Of a stretch of 64,000 bases of DNA, positions 51,352 through 61,569 are shown piece after piece. The notes beneath the pieces are model-generated. The model was not told where the DNA came from and did no database searches. It saw nothing but the letters and a program-made list of their open reading frames with translations. Numbering within the stretch: the first letter of the stretch is position 1; each line of letters starts with the position of its first letter. Origin of the DNA: Nitzschia sp. DOCU1 (Eukaryota; Bacillariophyta; Bacillariophyceae; Bacillariales; Bacillariaceae); contig OX595987.1 of NCBI GenBank assembly GCA_951394045.1, positions 2,976,001-3,040,000 of the forward strand. Reading direction: 5' to 3'. The translations under genes were made by a program, and so were the position numbers.

Positions 51352-51860
51352 GGTTGTTTGAGTAGCAGAGTCGGATATTTTGATAGAGTCGACTGTGCGG
51401 GAAATGAAACAGAGGAGCAACAACTACAACAAAATGTATGTCGTCGCCGCCGCGACCAGTGCCAAGATTGTGTTCGGATAGCGTGGTGCTTGCCGCCGCC
51501 GTGCCTTGCACCATTGTTAGCTGTTCTTCCGCGCACCAAGAGTGACTGACGCTTTTGCTTCAAGCCTGCTACCGGTTTTCACGTAGATTTTCACGAGCAT
51601 TTCTGGAATCTTGCGAACAAGTGGTGTGCATGCGCACCAACATGTAAGTGAGGCTATCCAGTCCACGAAAATGAGCGTAGCAAACTCTACGAGTGTCAGC
51701 TCGTTACTTGGTTCCATTCTGATTGGCTTCATTTCGACATTTCTTATATACGTTGCGGGATATAGTTTGGAACGGCTCTATTGACATTCCCAAGCATGGT
51801 TGTGCCTTGCGTGCGCGCCATATCTGTCCGTCCTTTGTCCTAGCACAAGATCCATTTTCG
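51352..51860. promoter_or_regulatory. Divergent promoter region
   Basis: A 509-bp space between the CRAL-TRIO and TatD genes. Frame with TatD is open to 51723 but without an ATG. No core element recognised. Confidence 0.45.
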
Positions 51861-53114
51861 ATGATTCGTACGAACTCAAAATTTCCCGCCAAGGTAGCAA
51901 AACGCGAAAACAACGCCTCATCCGCAAACGATGCCGCCAAAAATGGCGATTTTCAAACAACAAACTACTTTGGGGTGGTATTAGCTTGCTATCTTGGACT
52001 GCAATTCAAACCCATGAACGAGGCAGCAGACCTGCAGAAAGTGCCAATTAGTCGTAAAGGATGTCCTTGTTGCGCCTTTGATCTTTTCCTCCCTCCATCT
52101 TTGCTGGACACCAACGTTGCAGCTTCCGAGGCGCCAGAAAACAATGACGCTCCCGTATCACCTCAGCAAGCGTTGGATATACTAGTGGCGGCTGCTGCAA
52201 ATGAAAGAGAATCTAATAATGGGAAGGACAACAATCCACTGGTGATTGTGGATACGCATTGTCATGCTCAACTCGAAAGAGATCGGGATGAGACATATGA
52301 GTTGAATGCCAAAGGGCCGGGCTGTGATGCAGTATTGGAGCAAGTCCAACTCAAGGCGATTGTCTGTGCCGTGGAGCCCGCAGATTGGAACGCCACATTA
52401 GCTCTCTCTGCCAAGTCTTCTCTCTACTTGCCAGCACTCGGGATTCACCCATGGTATTTGGGGGATGGTCTTCCAGATGGCTGGCTTTCCCAGTTGGAAG
52501 CGTTGCTGTTGGAACATCCATCGGCTATTGTGGGGGAGATTGGACTTTGCAAAATGGCACGCTGGACCCGCCAATATGCCGATGGCAAGGCTGCTGCATT
52601 TGAGATTCAACGCACAGTCTTTCAACAACAGCTCCAACTGGCCGCACGACTGCGTCGACCGGTATCTATCCATTGCGTCAATCAGCATACCGTGTTGGTG
52701 CAGGCCCTCAAGGACATTGTCAGTACATCAAACGACAAACCCTGTCAAGCACTGCCCCCAGCTATTGCCATGCATTCATTTACGGGCACAGCACATCATG
52801 CCAAAGAGCTGATAGCGTTGGAGAAACAATGGAACTTTGATCACCCGCTATTTTACTTTGGGTTTTCTCATACCGTAAACTATGTGATGAACACATCGGA
52901 AAAGGCAAGGCGTAAGGGGAAAGAGGCTGTTTGTGCTATTCCGCTTGGGTGCCTTTTGGTAGAATCAGATGTTCACTCGTCCCAAGACCTACTTGGTGGG
53001 ACAGCGGGGGCCATTGCCTACGTCGCGTGGGCACGGCAGGAATCGATTCCTCATGTAGCCAATGTGACATCCCAGAATGCAATCTCCTATCTTGCCTCCT
53101 CTCTATCTATCTAG
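51861..53114 (+). CDS. TatD-family metal-dependent hydrolase/DNase
   Basis: A 417-aa protein from ATG 51861 (MIRTNSKFPAKVAKRENN). The TatD amidohydrolase-fold motifs occur in order: VDTHCHAQL (metal ligands), ALGIHPWYLGD, IVGEIGLCKM, RPVSIHCVNQH, AIAMHSFTG and LVESDVHSS. TatD proteins are 3'-5' nucleases acting on DNA and are linked to repair and DNA fragmentation. The Asp/His metal ligands look intact. The ~125-residue N-terminal extension before the domain is unusual; it includes a CPCC motif near residue 68 and may carry targeting information. Single exon. Confidence 0.88.
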   Translation: MIRTNSKFPAKVAKRENNASSANDAAKNGDFQTTNYFGVVLACYLGLQFKPMNEAADLQKVPISRKGCPCCAFDLFLPPSLLDTNVAASEAPENNDAPVSPQQALDILVAAAANERESNNGKDNNPLVIVDTHCHAQLERDRDETYELNAKGPGCDAVLEQVQLKAIVCAVEPADWNATLALSAKSSLYLPALGIHPWYLGDGLPDGWLSQLEALLLEHPSAIVGEIGLCKMARWTRQYADGKAAAFEIQRTVFQQQLQLAARLRRPVSIHCVNQHTVLVQALKDIVSTSNDKPCQALPPAIAMHSFTGTAHHAKELIALEKQWNFDHPLFYFGFSHTVNYVMNTSEKARRKGKEAVCAIPLGCLLVESDVHSSQDLLGGTAGAIAYVAWARQESIPHVANVTSQNAISYLASSLSI

Positions 53115-53262
53115 CTTAAATACTACAAGCAACAGCGAATATGAAATGTACAGATAGTTTCTTTAGCATCACGTCTAGAGGAAGCGACTTTTGCGGTGGC
53201 AATCCCCAATGACACACACTCTTGCACGAGTCAGTTTACCAGGTGTCCCCCGATGATACTCA

Positions 53263-56200
53263 TTAGCAGGCATATTTGAGTGGACTTTTCTTCGTGTGAT
53301 CTCGGCGGAATCGATCCCGGCGATACCGGGCGATTGGGGGGAGATGGCTGAGCTGTTCTGTTTCACCCAGCGAAACCTCGGAGGAGTTTATTTCCAGGTC
53401 GGGAAAAGATACTTTGGGTGCATCCCCAAGTCCGTAACGATTTGTTTTACCATCCTTGTTTGAATCAAAAGAAGATGATTTTGATCCAAGTGCATTTTTC
53501 AGGGCTGATCTGAGTGGTCGAGTGTGCTTTGGAAAGGGCATCACTGGCGGACGAGTCCTTTCGTTTCCTTTTGGAGCTTGTCGGTTCATTCGAGAGTCTC
53601 TATCATCTCGGCGGCGACTACGGCGACTGTGATCGTCGCGTCGATCTCTCCTTCGTCGAGGAAGACTTTGGTACTCTGAGTCTGAATCGGATTCGTCCTC
53701 GTCGCTAGGACCAGTGGACGAATCGTCGGAATCTTGCGAGTTGAAGTCAAAGTCGTAGAGAAGACTCTCCTCTGAATAGTAAGACTCATCTGATGACGAG
53801 GATTCTTCCACGGTACAAGGTGATTGTGACTTCTTTCTCCTTAGTGCCGTAGCTCGGGACCTGCTTCTGCTACTCCTTGATGCCAGAGTGGAAGGTTGCG
53901 ATTTCGGCTTTCGTGGCGGGGGCGGAGGCGGGGGCGGGGGCGGGGGCGGAGGCTTCTCCATTTTGTTTCCGGTTCTCTCGGTGTCCTGGGTTGATGTTGT
54001 ATTTATTTCTTGGCTACTGCTGCCGGACGTTTTTGAGCTTAGAGTGGACCCAACGGTTTCCGGAACACCTTGGGGCGTGGGGCTTTCGATGCTCTTGGTT
54101 TCCCTTGTCTTCTCGTCCTTCGATTCGATGGCCAGTATTTTCCGTTCTTGGCTGTTGCCTGAAGCTGGCATATAGATTGCTATGTCGTCACAACTTTGAA
54201 CTTCTCTAGGTTCCGGATGAATATCGCGTAGTGAAGTTTCTTCATCAGAAGGCAAGTCTTCTTCGTCGCTCGGAATATCAATGTTGGCCGACATCATGAG
54301 AAGCTCGTCGTCAGGTGCAGTAAGGTAACTCCTTGTCCGGTGAGATACCGATCTCAAGCTGTGCTCTTGAACAGAAGATGAGGCTGCTACTTTCTCTTCG
54401 TGGTGACCGAAGGTCTTGTCAAACGATTTGAGCAACCGCTGAAACTGCAGAGACTTCTTCTGGACACCCTTTTTACTGCTTTTATTCGAAGTTTTGACTG
54501 TACTGGCAGAATCATCCAGAGCAATCAGTGGCTCGACTTCCATTTTGTAAGGATGCGGCTGCTCCAGTTCCACCGGCGATGCGGTGTATAGAGAATAGAG
54601 ACCCAAGCCCCTTTGGGGGGTAGCAGTGCTTACTTTGTCCTTGGCCTCTTGATCAGACGTCATGTCAGCAACAATCCCCATTTTGTTAGACGGATGCGAG
54701 CTGAGTGGGTTTTCATCGGCTTCCCTATCGACACGAGAACTCTCGCAAATTTCGTGCTCGTCCATCTGAGCATGCTCTTTGCTCTCAAAGACTTCGGCGA
54801 GACAAGTGTCAAGTAGCCGACTCTCACTATCAGTTCCGATTTCCTCGATAGTCGGAGGGCTTCTCACGCGGTATGGTATGTCGTTATATGAGGCGACGTC
54901 AAAAGACATCTCGGAAATGCTGACATCTTCTCGGCGCTGATATCCTTGGTTGTAACTCTTCAAGCCATGTCGGCTTCTCGAGTAGACTGTGTCACTCATC
55001 ACCGCATCATAGTGATTCAACATTTCCAACTGCTGCTGCTGCTGCTGCTGCTCGTCAACGAGAGGGAGAATACCGACTCTCCCGCCTTTGCTGAAGACAC
55101 TCTGTTGGCTTTGGCTGCCATCATCGGAATAAAAATTCTCAATGGGAATAAGTTCACCTCTCTGAGTTCCGTAAGTTTGTCTACCTTCACCACTCGAATT
55201 TCCGGTCGATTCACCCCTTAATGACTCGTCCTCTTCTTCAATGCAATATAAACTCTTACTGGTACCTTGGAAAGAGACTCGACCATGACGCCACAGTCTC
55301 AAAGAAGCCTGATACTCATTGTTAGTCTTTGTGCTTGTGAGAACTGTGCCTCCATCCATAGATGAGTCTTCTCGGCATTCGTCGACACCGGCAGTTTCTA
55401 TTGTTGTGACAGCACCCGACCAATCGCACATTGATGCCATTGATGGTGCTCCTTTGACTTTACCCCGAGCATTGGACTCAAAGAGATTGATTAGAGATCC
55501 CACAGGTAGGCTGAACTGTTGTTCCCGCATCGCCCGAGGGGTTCGTTCCGAGTCTCCAGGTGGGCTGACCGAGCCTTTTTTTTGCGACAAAACGTATCTG
55601 AGTTCCCGCCAAAATGCCTCTGGCGCCAAAGAATGTGAACTTGAACCTCCCTTTAGCTTCTCCAACCGCTGGGCGAGCTTTCTGGCCTTAGTTGATACAT
55701 CTGTCGATGTCGTACACATCTCAACTTCGGGGTTCTTTTCGGGAATCCCAGTCGACACCTTGGTTGAGACATCTATCACTGCCGTGAATTTCTCTTCTTT
55801 GGGAAGCGTTTCAAGAAGCTCGAACGTATGGGTTCCGTCGTCTTCGCTTGCGAAACTAAGAGGGGGATTTTGCAGATCAATCCCTCTGGACCTCTTCGGC
55901 CAGTCGCCAGCACTGTTGATTTCCGAGGCTTCACTCGCCTCGTCCTTGCCATGCTCGCCGGTCGAGTCACAAACGATAGACTGGATCTCACCAACACAGT
56001 GTACGCTCTCGTCAACTTTATGTTTGATTTGCTCTTCTCCTTTCAGAGCAATATTGCGCATCTCTGGCTCGTACATATCGACGAGGCTGTCGACCGAGCG
56101 AATATTGTCTGAGTGAATAGATCCACGCCCTACTTCGATGGTGTATGGGATCGATTGGTCGTCTAGATAAGAATCCGCTGAAACTGCGGAAATCGTTGAG

Positions 56201-57714
56201 GCTGTCTGACGGCTAAGAACGATCACTGCCGCAATTTCAGCAATTTCCCTGGAAGGCCACGCTAGAATCGGAAAGCCATATTCGTCAACTTCAAAGTCGA
56301 CGATAAACCTTTCAATGTCCTCCATGTTATATATTTTCTGGATGCCACAGTAGTACGACCACAACAAAGGATGCTTTGTTTCTTCGTCGTCTGGACCTAC
56401 TTCGATTTCATGTACCAAATCAGATGAATTGAGGCCGCTGTCATCGGTCGATGAATCGGACTTGATCTCCTCAGATGCTACCCAGGGTAAACCTGGCGTG
56501 AAATCCTCCTTTCTCTGGGGAGAAGACGGTGGAGACAACTCATTTTGCGAAGGAAACGCATGCGGAGAATCACCACGAGAAGAGCTTTCTTCGCTTTCAT
56601 TCTCAGGAATCGGCTCACATTGATGGACATTATCGTGAAGAGATATGGGGTGATGGTCCTCGTTAAAAGTTTCCACCTCATCGATCAGAGGCTCATAACA
56701 AGCCTGCAGGTCAAAACTGTGACGAGATTCAGGCTCAAGCTCTCCAATCTTATGTTGAAAGAGCTCACATGTCGCTGAGATGCTAGGGATACATGTTTCT
56801 GCATCTCCGGTGCCAGACGTTTCGTCTAAACTACCCGTAGAGCCCTCAACAGTATCTTCTTGGTCGTCGTGGATTTCTTTGTTGACTCTTTCCACATCCA
56901 CACGCGTTCGACAAGGTTCTATCAGGGAGCCATGGCTGGATATGTCTTCCGGGTGCGCGCTGACTTCATCCTCTGTTACAATCTCGTTTGAGACACAATC
57001 TTCGCCTTTATTCAAATCTCGGACGATGATACCAGGAGCATCACATGGCACAGTCGTAGAGCAGGATTCCGTACGCGAGTTATCACATGTCAACTGCTCG
57101 AGAGAGGGTTTGGATTCATCTTGGGACAAAGAGTGATTCGAGCCTTCCGGTTCAAGGCGTGGATCGTTAGAGCGACTGGTAGAGCGATCATGACCAACGT
57201 CTTCTCTACACGAGACACTCTCTTCTGTATCCAATGATTGCCCTTCAGGTTCTCGATCTTCAAAATTATCATCGTGGTGTTGAAAAGCAACAAAGCTACC
57301 ATTTTGTCCCAACAGAACCAGACTCTGACCATTTTGTGATTGACAGGTTTTGCAGGCTTCGTCGGCGTCTTCTTTGTTCGCCGCAGCAATAGCATCGATG
57401 GTTGTTGTGATCTGTTCCGTAATAACCGCGTCTGCTGTAATACACTCGGTGCCTCGATTAACCCATTCTAGGGTCGATTCGGGCCGAGTGGCTCCCTTTA
57501 CGTCCACTGTTCCAGATGCGCCAAACGCATCGCAAACCGATTGAATCGCTTTGTGGTCGCCCTGGGCGTCCACGTCCGTGAATACTGAGTTCAAAGGCTT
57601 GTCTGGTAGGTCAGCGCTTCCTTTCGAAGAACCGCACGATGCGATCTCCCCATACTGTCCTTTTGACGTTTTCTTTCCCCGCTTTTTCTTGAAAAACCGC
57701 AAGAACTTCGGCAT
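53263..57714 (-). CDS. Very large disordered acidic protein, function unknown
   Basis: A 1483-aa single-exon ORF from ATG 57714. The N-terminus is strongly basic (MPKFLRFFKKKRGKKTSKG); the bulk is rich in Glu, Ser, Asp and Thr and probably disordered. It contains a seven-Gln run (CAG repeats, about residue 890), a 14-Pro run (about residue 1260), an RS-type patch (SRSSRSRSRATALRRKK), Ser/Asp/Glu runs (EESSSSDESYYSEESL) and a basic C-terminus (RRDRFRRDHTKKSPLKY). A possibly folded segment with aromatic residues is at about 455-515 (KHPLLWSYYCGIQKIYNMED, FIVDFEVDEYGFPILAWPSR). No known domain. The absence of stops over 4.4 kb strongly supports a real gene. Confidence 0.78.
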   Translation of the reverse strand: MPKFLRFFKKKRGKKTSKGQYGEIASCGSSKGSADLPDKPLNSVFTDVDAQGDHKAIQSVCDAFGASGTVDVKGATRPESTLEWVNRGTECITADAVITEQITTTIDAIAAANKEDADEACKTCQSQNGQSLVLLGQNGSFVAFQHHDDNFEDREPEGQSLDTEESVSCREDVGHDRSTSRSNDPRLEPEGSNHSLSQDESKPSLEQLTCDNSRTESCSTTVPCDAPGIIVRDLNKGEDCVSNEIVTEDEVSAHPEDISSHGSLIEPCRTRVDVERVNKEIHDDQEDTVEGSTGSLDETSGTGDAETCIPSISATCELFQHKIGELEPESRHSFDLQACYEPLIDEVETFNEDHHPISLHDNVHQCEPIPENESEESSSRGDSPHAFPSQNELSPPSSPQRKEDFTPGLPWVASEEIKSDSSTDDSGLNSSDLVHEIEVGPDDEETKHPLLWSYYCGIQKIYNMEDIERFIVDFEVDEYGFPILAWPSREIAEIAAVIVLSRQTASTISAVSADSYLDDQSIPYTIEVGRGSIHSDNIRSVDSLVDMYEPEMRNIALKGEEQIKHKVDESVHCVGEIQSIVCDSTGEHGKDEASEASEINSAGDWPKRSRGIDLQNPPLSFASEDDGTHTFELLETLPKEEKFTAVIDVSTKVSTGIPEKNPEVEMCTTSTDVSTKARKLAQRLEKLKGGSSSHSLAPEAFWRELRYVLSQKKGSVSPPGDSERTPRAMREQQFSLPVGSLINLFESNARGKVKGAPSMASMCDWSGAVTTIETAGVDECREDSSMDGGTVLTSTKTNNEYQASLRLWRHGRVSFQGTSKSLYCIEEEDESLRGESTGNSSGEGRQTYGTQRGELIPIENFYSDDGSQSQQSVFSKGGRVGILPLVDEQQQQQQQLEMLNHYDAVMSDTVYSRSRHGLKSYNQGYQRREDVSISEMSFDVASYNDIPYRVRSPPTIEEIGTDSESRLLDTCLAEVFESKEHAQMDEHEICESSRVDREADENPLSSHPSNKMGIVADMTSDQEAKDKVSTATPQRGLGLYSLYTASPVELEQPHPYKMEVEPLIALDDSASTVKTSNKSSKKGVQKKSLQFQRLLKSFDKTFGHHEEKVAASSSVQEHSLRSVSHRTRSYLTAPDDELLMMSANIDIPSDEEDLPSDEETSLRDIHPEPREVQSCDDIAIYMPASGNSQERKILAIESKDEKTRETKSIESPTPQGVPETVGSTLSSKTSGSSSQEINTTSTQDTERTGNKMEKPPPPPPPPPPPPPRKPKSQPSTLASRSSRSRSRATALRRKKSQSPCTVEESSSSDESYYSEESLLYDFDFNSQDSDDSSTGPSDEDESDSDSEYQSLPRRRRDRRDDHSRRSRRRDDRDSRMNRQAPKGNERTRPPVMPFPKHTRPLRSALKNALGSKSSSFDSNKDGKTNRYGLGDAPKVSFPDLEINSSEVSLGETEQLSHLPPIARYRRDRFRRDHTKKSPLKYAC
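53915..53952 (+). repeat. G-rich tract (codes poly-Pro on the other strand)
   Basis: Alternating GG and GGGGG runs separated by C or A (more than eight G-runs in 38 bp). Plus-strand G4-forming potential; minus strand encodes the 14-residue proline run. Confidence 0.85.
55030..55052. repeat. CTG/CAG trinucleotide repeat
   Basis: About seven uninterrupted CTG units on the plus strand, read as poly-Gln in the large disordered protein. Confidence 0.9.
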
Positions 57715-58813
57715 GGTCAATTGGTGGTGTCTTTACAACAGACTTTGACAAGCTTTGTCTTTCAACAGAACAGCATGGTCTCGAAACCGAATAAACAAAA
57801 CCAACTACCAGTATGAGTTTGGATTGCTTTCCTTCGGTTGGAGCACCCTTTTTGTGAGGAAAATTTTCCAACGGTAGGCGCGTCTAAGCAATGAGGCGTG
57901 CCTGCGACAACTATCGGCCAACAGGATGGTTACTTAGGAGTTCATATCCGTTGCACCGAGGTCGTCGAGCTAAAGAAGATTCCATGTGCATCGCAGAAAA
58001 AGCCCCACACATCACGTGGGACGAGATGCTTCGCAAAATCCTTTAGGCTATCGATCGCATTTTATATGCATATCACCACTGTATCGTATCCGTCTATCAT
58101 ACTGTCGACCACGGGACATGATCTTTACTGTGGTGTGCGATTTTGAAGTGTGATTTCGCGAGCTCGCAGTTTGTGACAGCCGCCGCGTCAAGCTAGTAAG
58201 TACATACAGCTGAGCTACCGACGCTCCTTAGTAGTCTACACTAGTATTTTGTCCAAGTTTTCATGAGGGTCGCTCAGGCCGCCCGGGTGAGTCTACTACT
58301 GTCCCGTCTGGGGAGTATGGTGATAGCCTTAAAAACTAGTATACCGTTTGTTTGTCCAAGTTTTCAAAAGGAGGGTGGTAGGTCAACAACGTCGTCTATA
58401 ATTTCAAAGCCGACCCTAGCACAATGTCTTTGGTGGAAACTAGCTTGCATATCCCTACTGCAAGGCGTTCGCATGAAGGCGGTCACTGGCAAGCTTAGTA
58501 ACAAGTCTGCCCTGGAAGCCCAGCAAGAACGATACGGCTGTATGTCTACCGATCTAACTATAAAAGAGCACCGAGTACACCCATAAATTCTGGATCATCA
58601 GAGGGCCGGTGATCATCATCTACAGGTAGCACCTTCGACGAATCCAATCGCAAACAGGTACAGACCGAGGGGCCGGCCTGCACCCGTGATGCACGGACTT
58701 ATTCCATTATCAGGGGCTCATAGTAGAAATCATCGGTGGTTGATTTGTAGCCGAGTCTACCCTAGCAATTGAGAAGAACGGACATACATAAGGAATTCCT
58801 CACCTGGCAGCCA
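57715..58813. other. Intergenic, 1.1 kb
   Basis: No gene recognised. The sequence TTTGTCCAAGTTTTCA occurs twice (about 58250-58264 and 58353-58367), each preceded by ACTAGTAT 10-20 bases upstream, a weak direct repeat. No tRNA-like fold seen. Confidence 0.5.
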
Positions 58814-60683
58814 CTATGAAATCTCAGCATCCTCCGGCATCGAGAGGACCTGGGGTGCATTCTCCTCCGGAATCTTTGCATAGAACTTGCAACAGCCCCG
58901 GGAACACGGGGCTCCCCTATTCAGAAAGTAGAGGAACATCCCCAGAACGTTAATGCCGATGCTAAAGAAAAATGTCGTCCAACTGGCCAGGAGCATGATC
59001 ACAAGAATACCAAGGACAGCCGGAAGAATCACAACGATGGCACTTCCGACAGTACCAAGAGGAATCTTGAATGGCCTTGGAACTACCCATCATAAATTAG
59101 AGGGGATATAAAATGAGATCTTTCTCTGGCAAGGAAAGAATGGCTCCAGCTGACTCGACTTACCGTCCGGTTTGGAAATCCGCAGCTTCACAAACGCCCC
59201 ATACTCCATCAGTAGAGAAATCGAGTAGTTGTAGTTTAGCATCTCGATCAACTCTTCCAAATTAAAGGATCCCATGGCGATGATAACTAGTACGCCCAAA
59301 GTAATACCGTAAGTCGGCGTCCCATGGCGACTGCGGGTGGCAAAAATCTTTGGGAGAAATCCTCGTTCTGCCATGCCCATCAGCTGGAAGGCATCGGCGC
59401 TGAGTTCAGCTTGGAACATGCCTATGTTGGACACACCTGCCGATAATACGACCCAGGCACCCAACCACTTGCCACCGATTTGCTCGGCGACTTCTGTCAA
59501 GTATCCGTCGACCCAGTCTTCGGGCTCAGAGTCCGTAGCACCAATGCCAATCAGAAGCGGAAGCATATAACCGCACATCATGAAAACAACTCCAATACCC
59601 AAAGCCCGTGGAAGAACATAGCCGGGATCACGAACATCAGCAGAATAGCTCGCGGTTGCATCGTATGAATTCAAGTTCCAAAATAGACTATTGAGCAAAG
59701 GACGCCACAAAATAGCACCCGACACCAAAGCGGTCCATAAGGACTTCCCACCGGTTACTTCGTCTTCGCCAGTGGAAGTAGGAACCTCCAACCACCGGCT
59801 TGGGTCACACTTGAAGGCTCCAATAATACACATTACCAAAAATGGACTCATTGACAATAAAGCGATGATGATCGCCATGCTACCGACGATGTGGAGCCCC
59901 CTCCAGTTCAAGTACCCTAGAAAAATTGTCGTTGTGGACAAAAGAGTGAACCGCAAGCCCTTACTAATCTCGTCATCTTCGGCCGAGGTCCACAACTGGA
60001 AAACGTAATCCAAAAAAAGGACAGGATAGATTGCGTCTGACACAACGTTAGAAATTCGTTCGAAAACGACATTCGATCGCTCACTGATGGATTGACTCAC
60101 TATCCGTCGCGCCGGCTACCCAGCCCAGAAACCCCGCTTGCCAGCCCGCTGCAGAACCGAAGGCTTCCTCCACCCAAGCAACGCCTCCAGATGCTTCAGG
60201 ATACGCCGCTCCAAGCTCTGCAGTGATCAAAGCCTCTGGTATGGACCAGATAAAGGGAAACAACAAAAATCCCAGGATGCTTACAAGGAATCCTGCAGAT
60301 CGAACGGCTTCCTCCATTCCGAAAGGTCCGCCTGAAACATTGTAAAATACAATCATAGCCAAGGGCATAACACCCAGGTAGTGAATTTCAGTAGACCCGC
60401 CGCCCGTGCTCGAGACTGACGAACCTTCGTCGGTGCTCTCAAGTTCCATGGGCAGCGTTCCCTCGGATTTTTTCGACTCGAGAGGCGCCATCATCGCCTC
60501 ATCTGTCGACGAGAACGTGCCATTGCCCGACGATTCTGCCATTTTGGTACTTGCCAGTAAGGGCCACGTGAGAGGAGAGTCAATGCTTTTCAAGAAGGCG
60601 CGGCACTCGATACCCTGTTCAATGCTGTCCAAAAGACCCGTTACAAACGAATAGAACGAGGTCGTGACCAGGGTCATTTTCAT
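58814..60683 (-). CDS. APC-superfamily transporter (polyamine/amino acid, PUT/LAT-like)
   Basis: A 574-aa membrane transporter from three exons: 60683-60101, 60036-59164 and 59082-58814 (introns 64 and 81 nt; phases agree). Helix 1 has the APC signature MIVFYNVSGGPFGMEEAVRS. GWVAGATDNAIYPVLFLDYV, formed by the first splice, and KPDVPRPFKIPLGTVGSAIV, formed by the second, match plant polyamine-uptake (PUT) transporters. Other typical segments: NLNSYDATASYSADVRDPG and FGTRSRHGTPTYG-like (FATRSRHGTPTYGITLG). Twelve helices fit. The N-terminal ~100 residues are polar; an alternative ATG at 60542 (MAESSGNG) would shorten the protein by 47 residues. Substrate (polyamine or cationic amino acid) is inferred from family. 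Confidence 0.9.
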
Positions 60684-61149
60684 TCGTACGTGATAGTCGT
60701 TACTCCTTCACCTCTATCGGCCAACCGGTGAAGGAATCATCGCCGGCCCACAAATCTCCACTATCCGCCTTTTTTTGATCCTGTGATTTTGTCTGTATCA
60801 ATTTTCCATCATGCAGTGTTTTGGTTTCCCCCCAATATCGAAATTTTGTGAAACGGCTGCTCCGCGCGCGCCTTTATGGCGACAAGTGCGCATTCCGATT
60901 TTGGTCGAAGAGATCATTCCCAGTCGTTTCTTTGTGCACGTCTCAAAGTGTCTTGCATGCATCGCCTCTCCTTTCCCAAGCACGATTGAGTCGTGGTGTC
61001 GTCGCGTTCCCAGCAATACCGCAAGTTTCCTCCTTCCACTTTCCTTCGTTCTTCCTCCATCCCACAACTTTGAAACTGGCCAAAAGCAAACATAAAAACA
61101 AACCACAACTCTGTTTATATCCCAAAAGTTTTTATATCCATAAATCACA
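60684..61149. promoter_or_regulatory. Divergent promoter region
   Basis: A 466-bp space between the transporter and the small Gly-rich protein gene. Nothing recognised beyond pyrimidine-rich tracts before 61150. Confidence 0.45.
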
Positions 61150-61464
61150 ATGGCCTTGATCAGCATGTCTTCACCATCCGGAAGCACTAACAGCACAGGG
61201 GCACTGCCCCAACAACACACCCGGCGGCATGCACGAGTTGAGAGGGTCGATTCGTTTTACTCCTACGAGGGGGATGATGAATACGAAGACTATGACGACT
61301 TTGACTTGGGCGGTGCCAAGGCTGGTGGCGGAGGGGGTGGAGGCAAGAGCCAAAAAATGGCTCGGCGGCAAGACAACCGAGGTGGTGGTGGTGCGGGGAC
61401 CATATACTCGGCCAAACACATTCGTGCCAAGGAAGCACTGCAGAAAAAAGCAGTCCGACGATAG
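61150..61464 (+). CDS. Small Gly-rich protein with acidic centre and basic ends
   Basis: A 104-aa single-exon ORF with ATG in the context CACAATGG. Layout: Ser/Thr-rich N-terminus, basic patch (RRHARVERVDSFYSYEG), acidic-aromatic run (DDEYEDYDDFDLGG), poly-Gly, then Lys/Arg-rich C-terminus with GTIYSAKHIRAKEALQKKAV. The final segment looks like a conserved short motif and is preceded by a second poly-Gly. Family unknown. It converges on fadE with 105 bp between stops. Confidence 0.6.
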   Translation: MALISMSSPSGSTNSTGALPQQHTRRHARVERVDSFYSYEGDDEYEDYDDFDLGGAKAGGGGGGGKSQKMARRQDNRGGGGAGTIYSAKHIRAKEALQKKAVRR

Positions 61465-61569
61465 TCATAACGCCCGAACCTAGAAAATATCTTTACAATC
61501 GATTTGGGCTATATTCATTGGTGGGTCCTGAAAATTATTTACTGGTGAATGGGATCATGGTAGCAGCAT

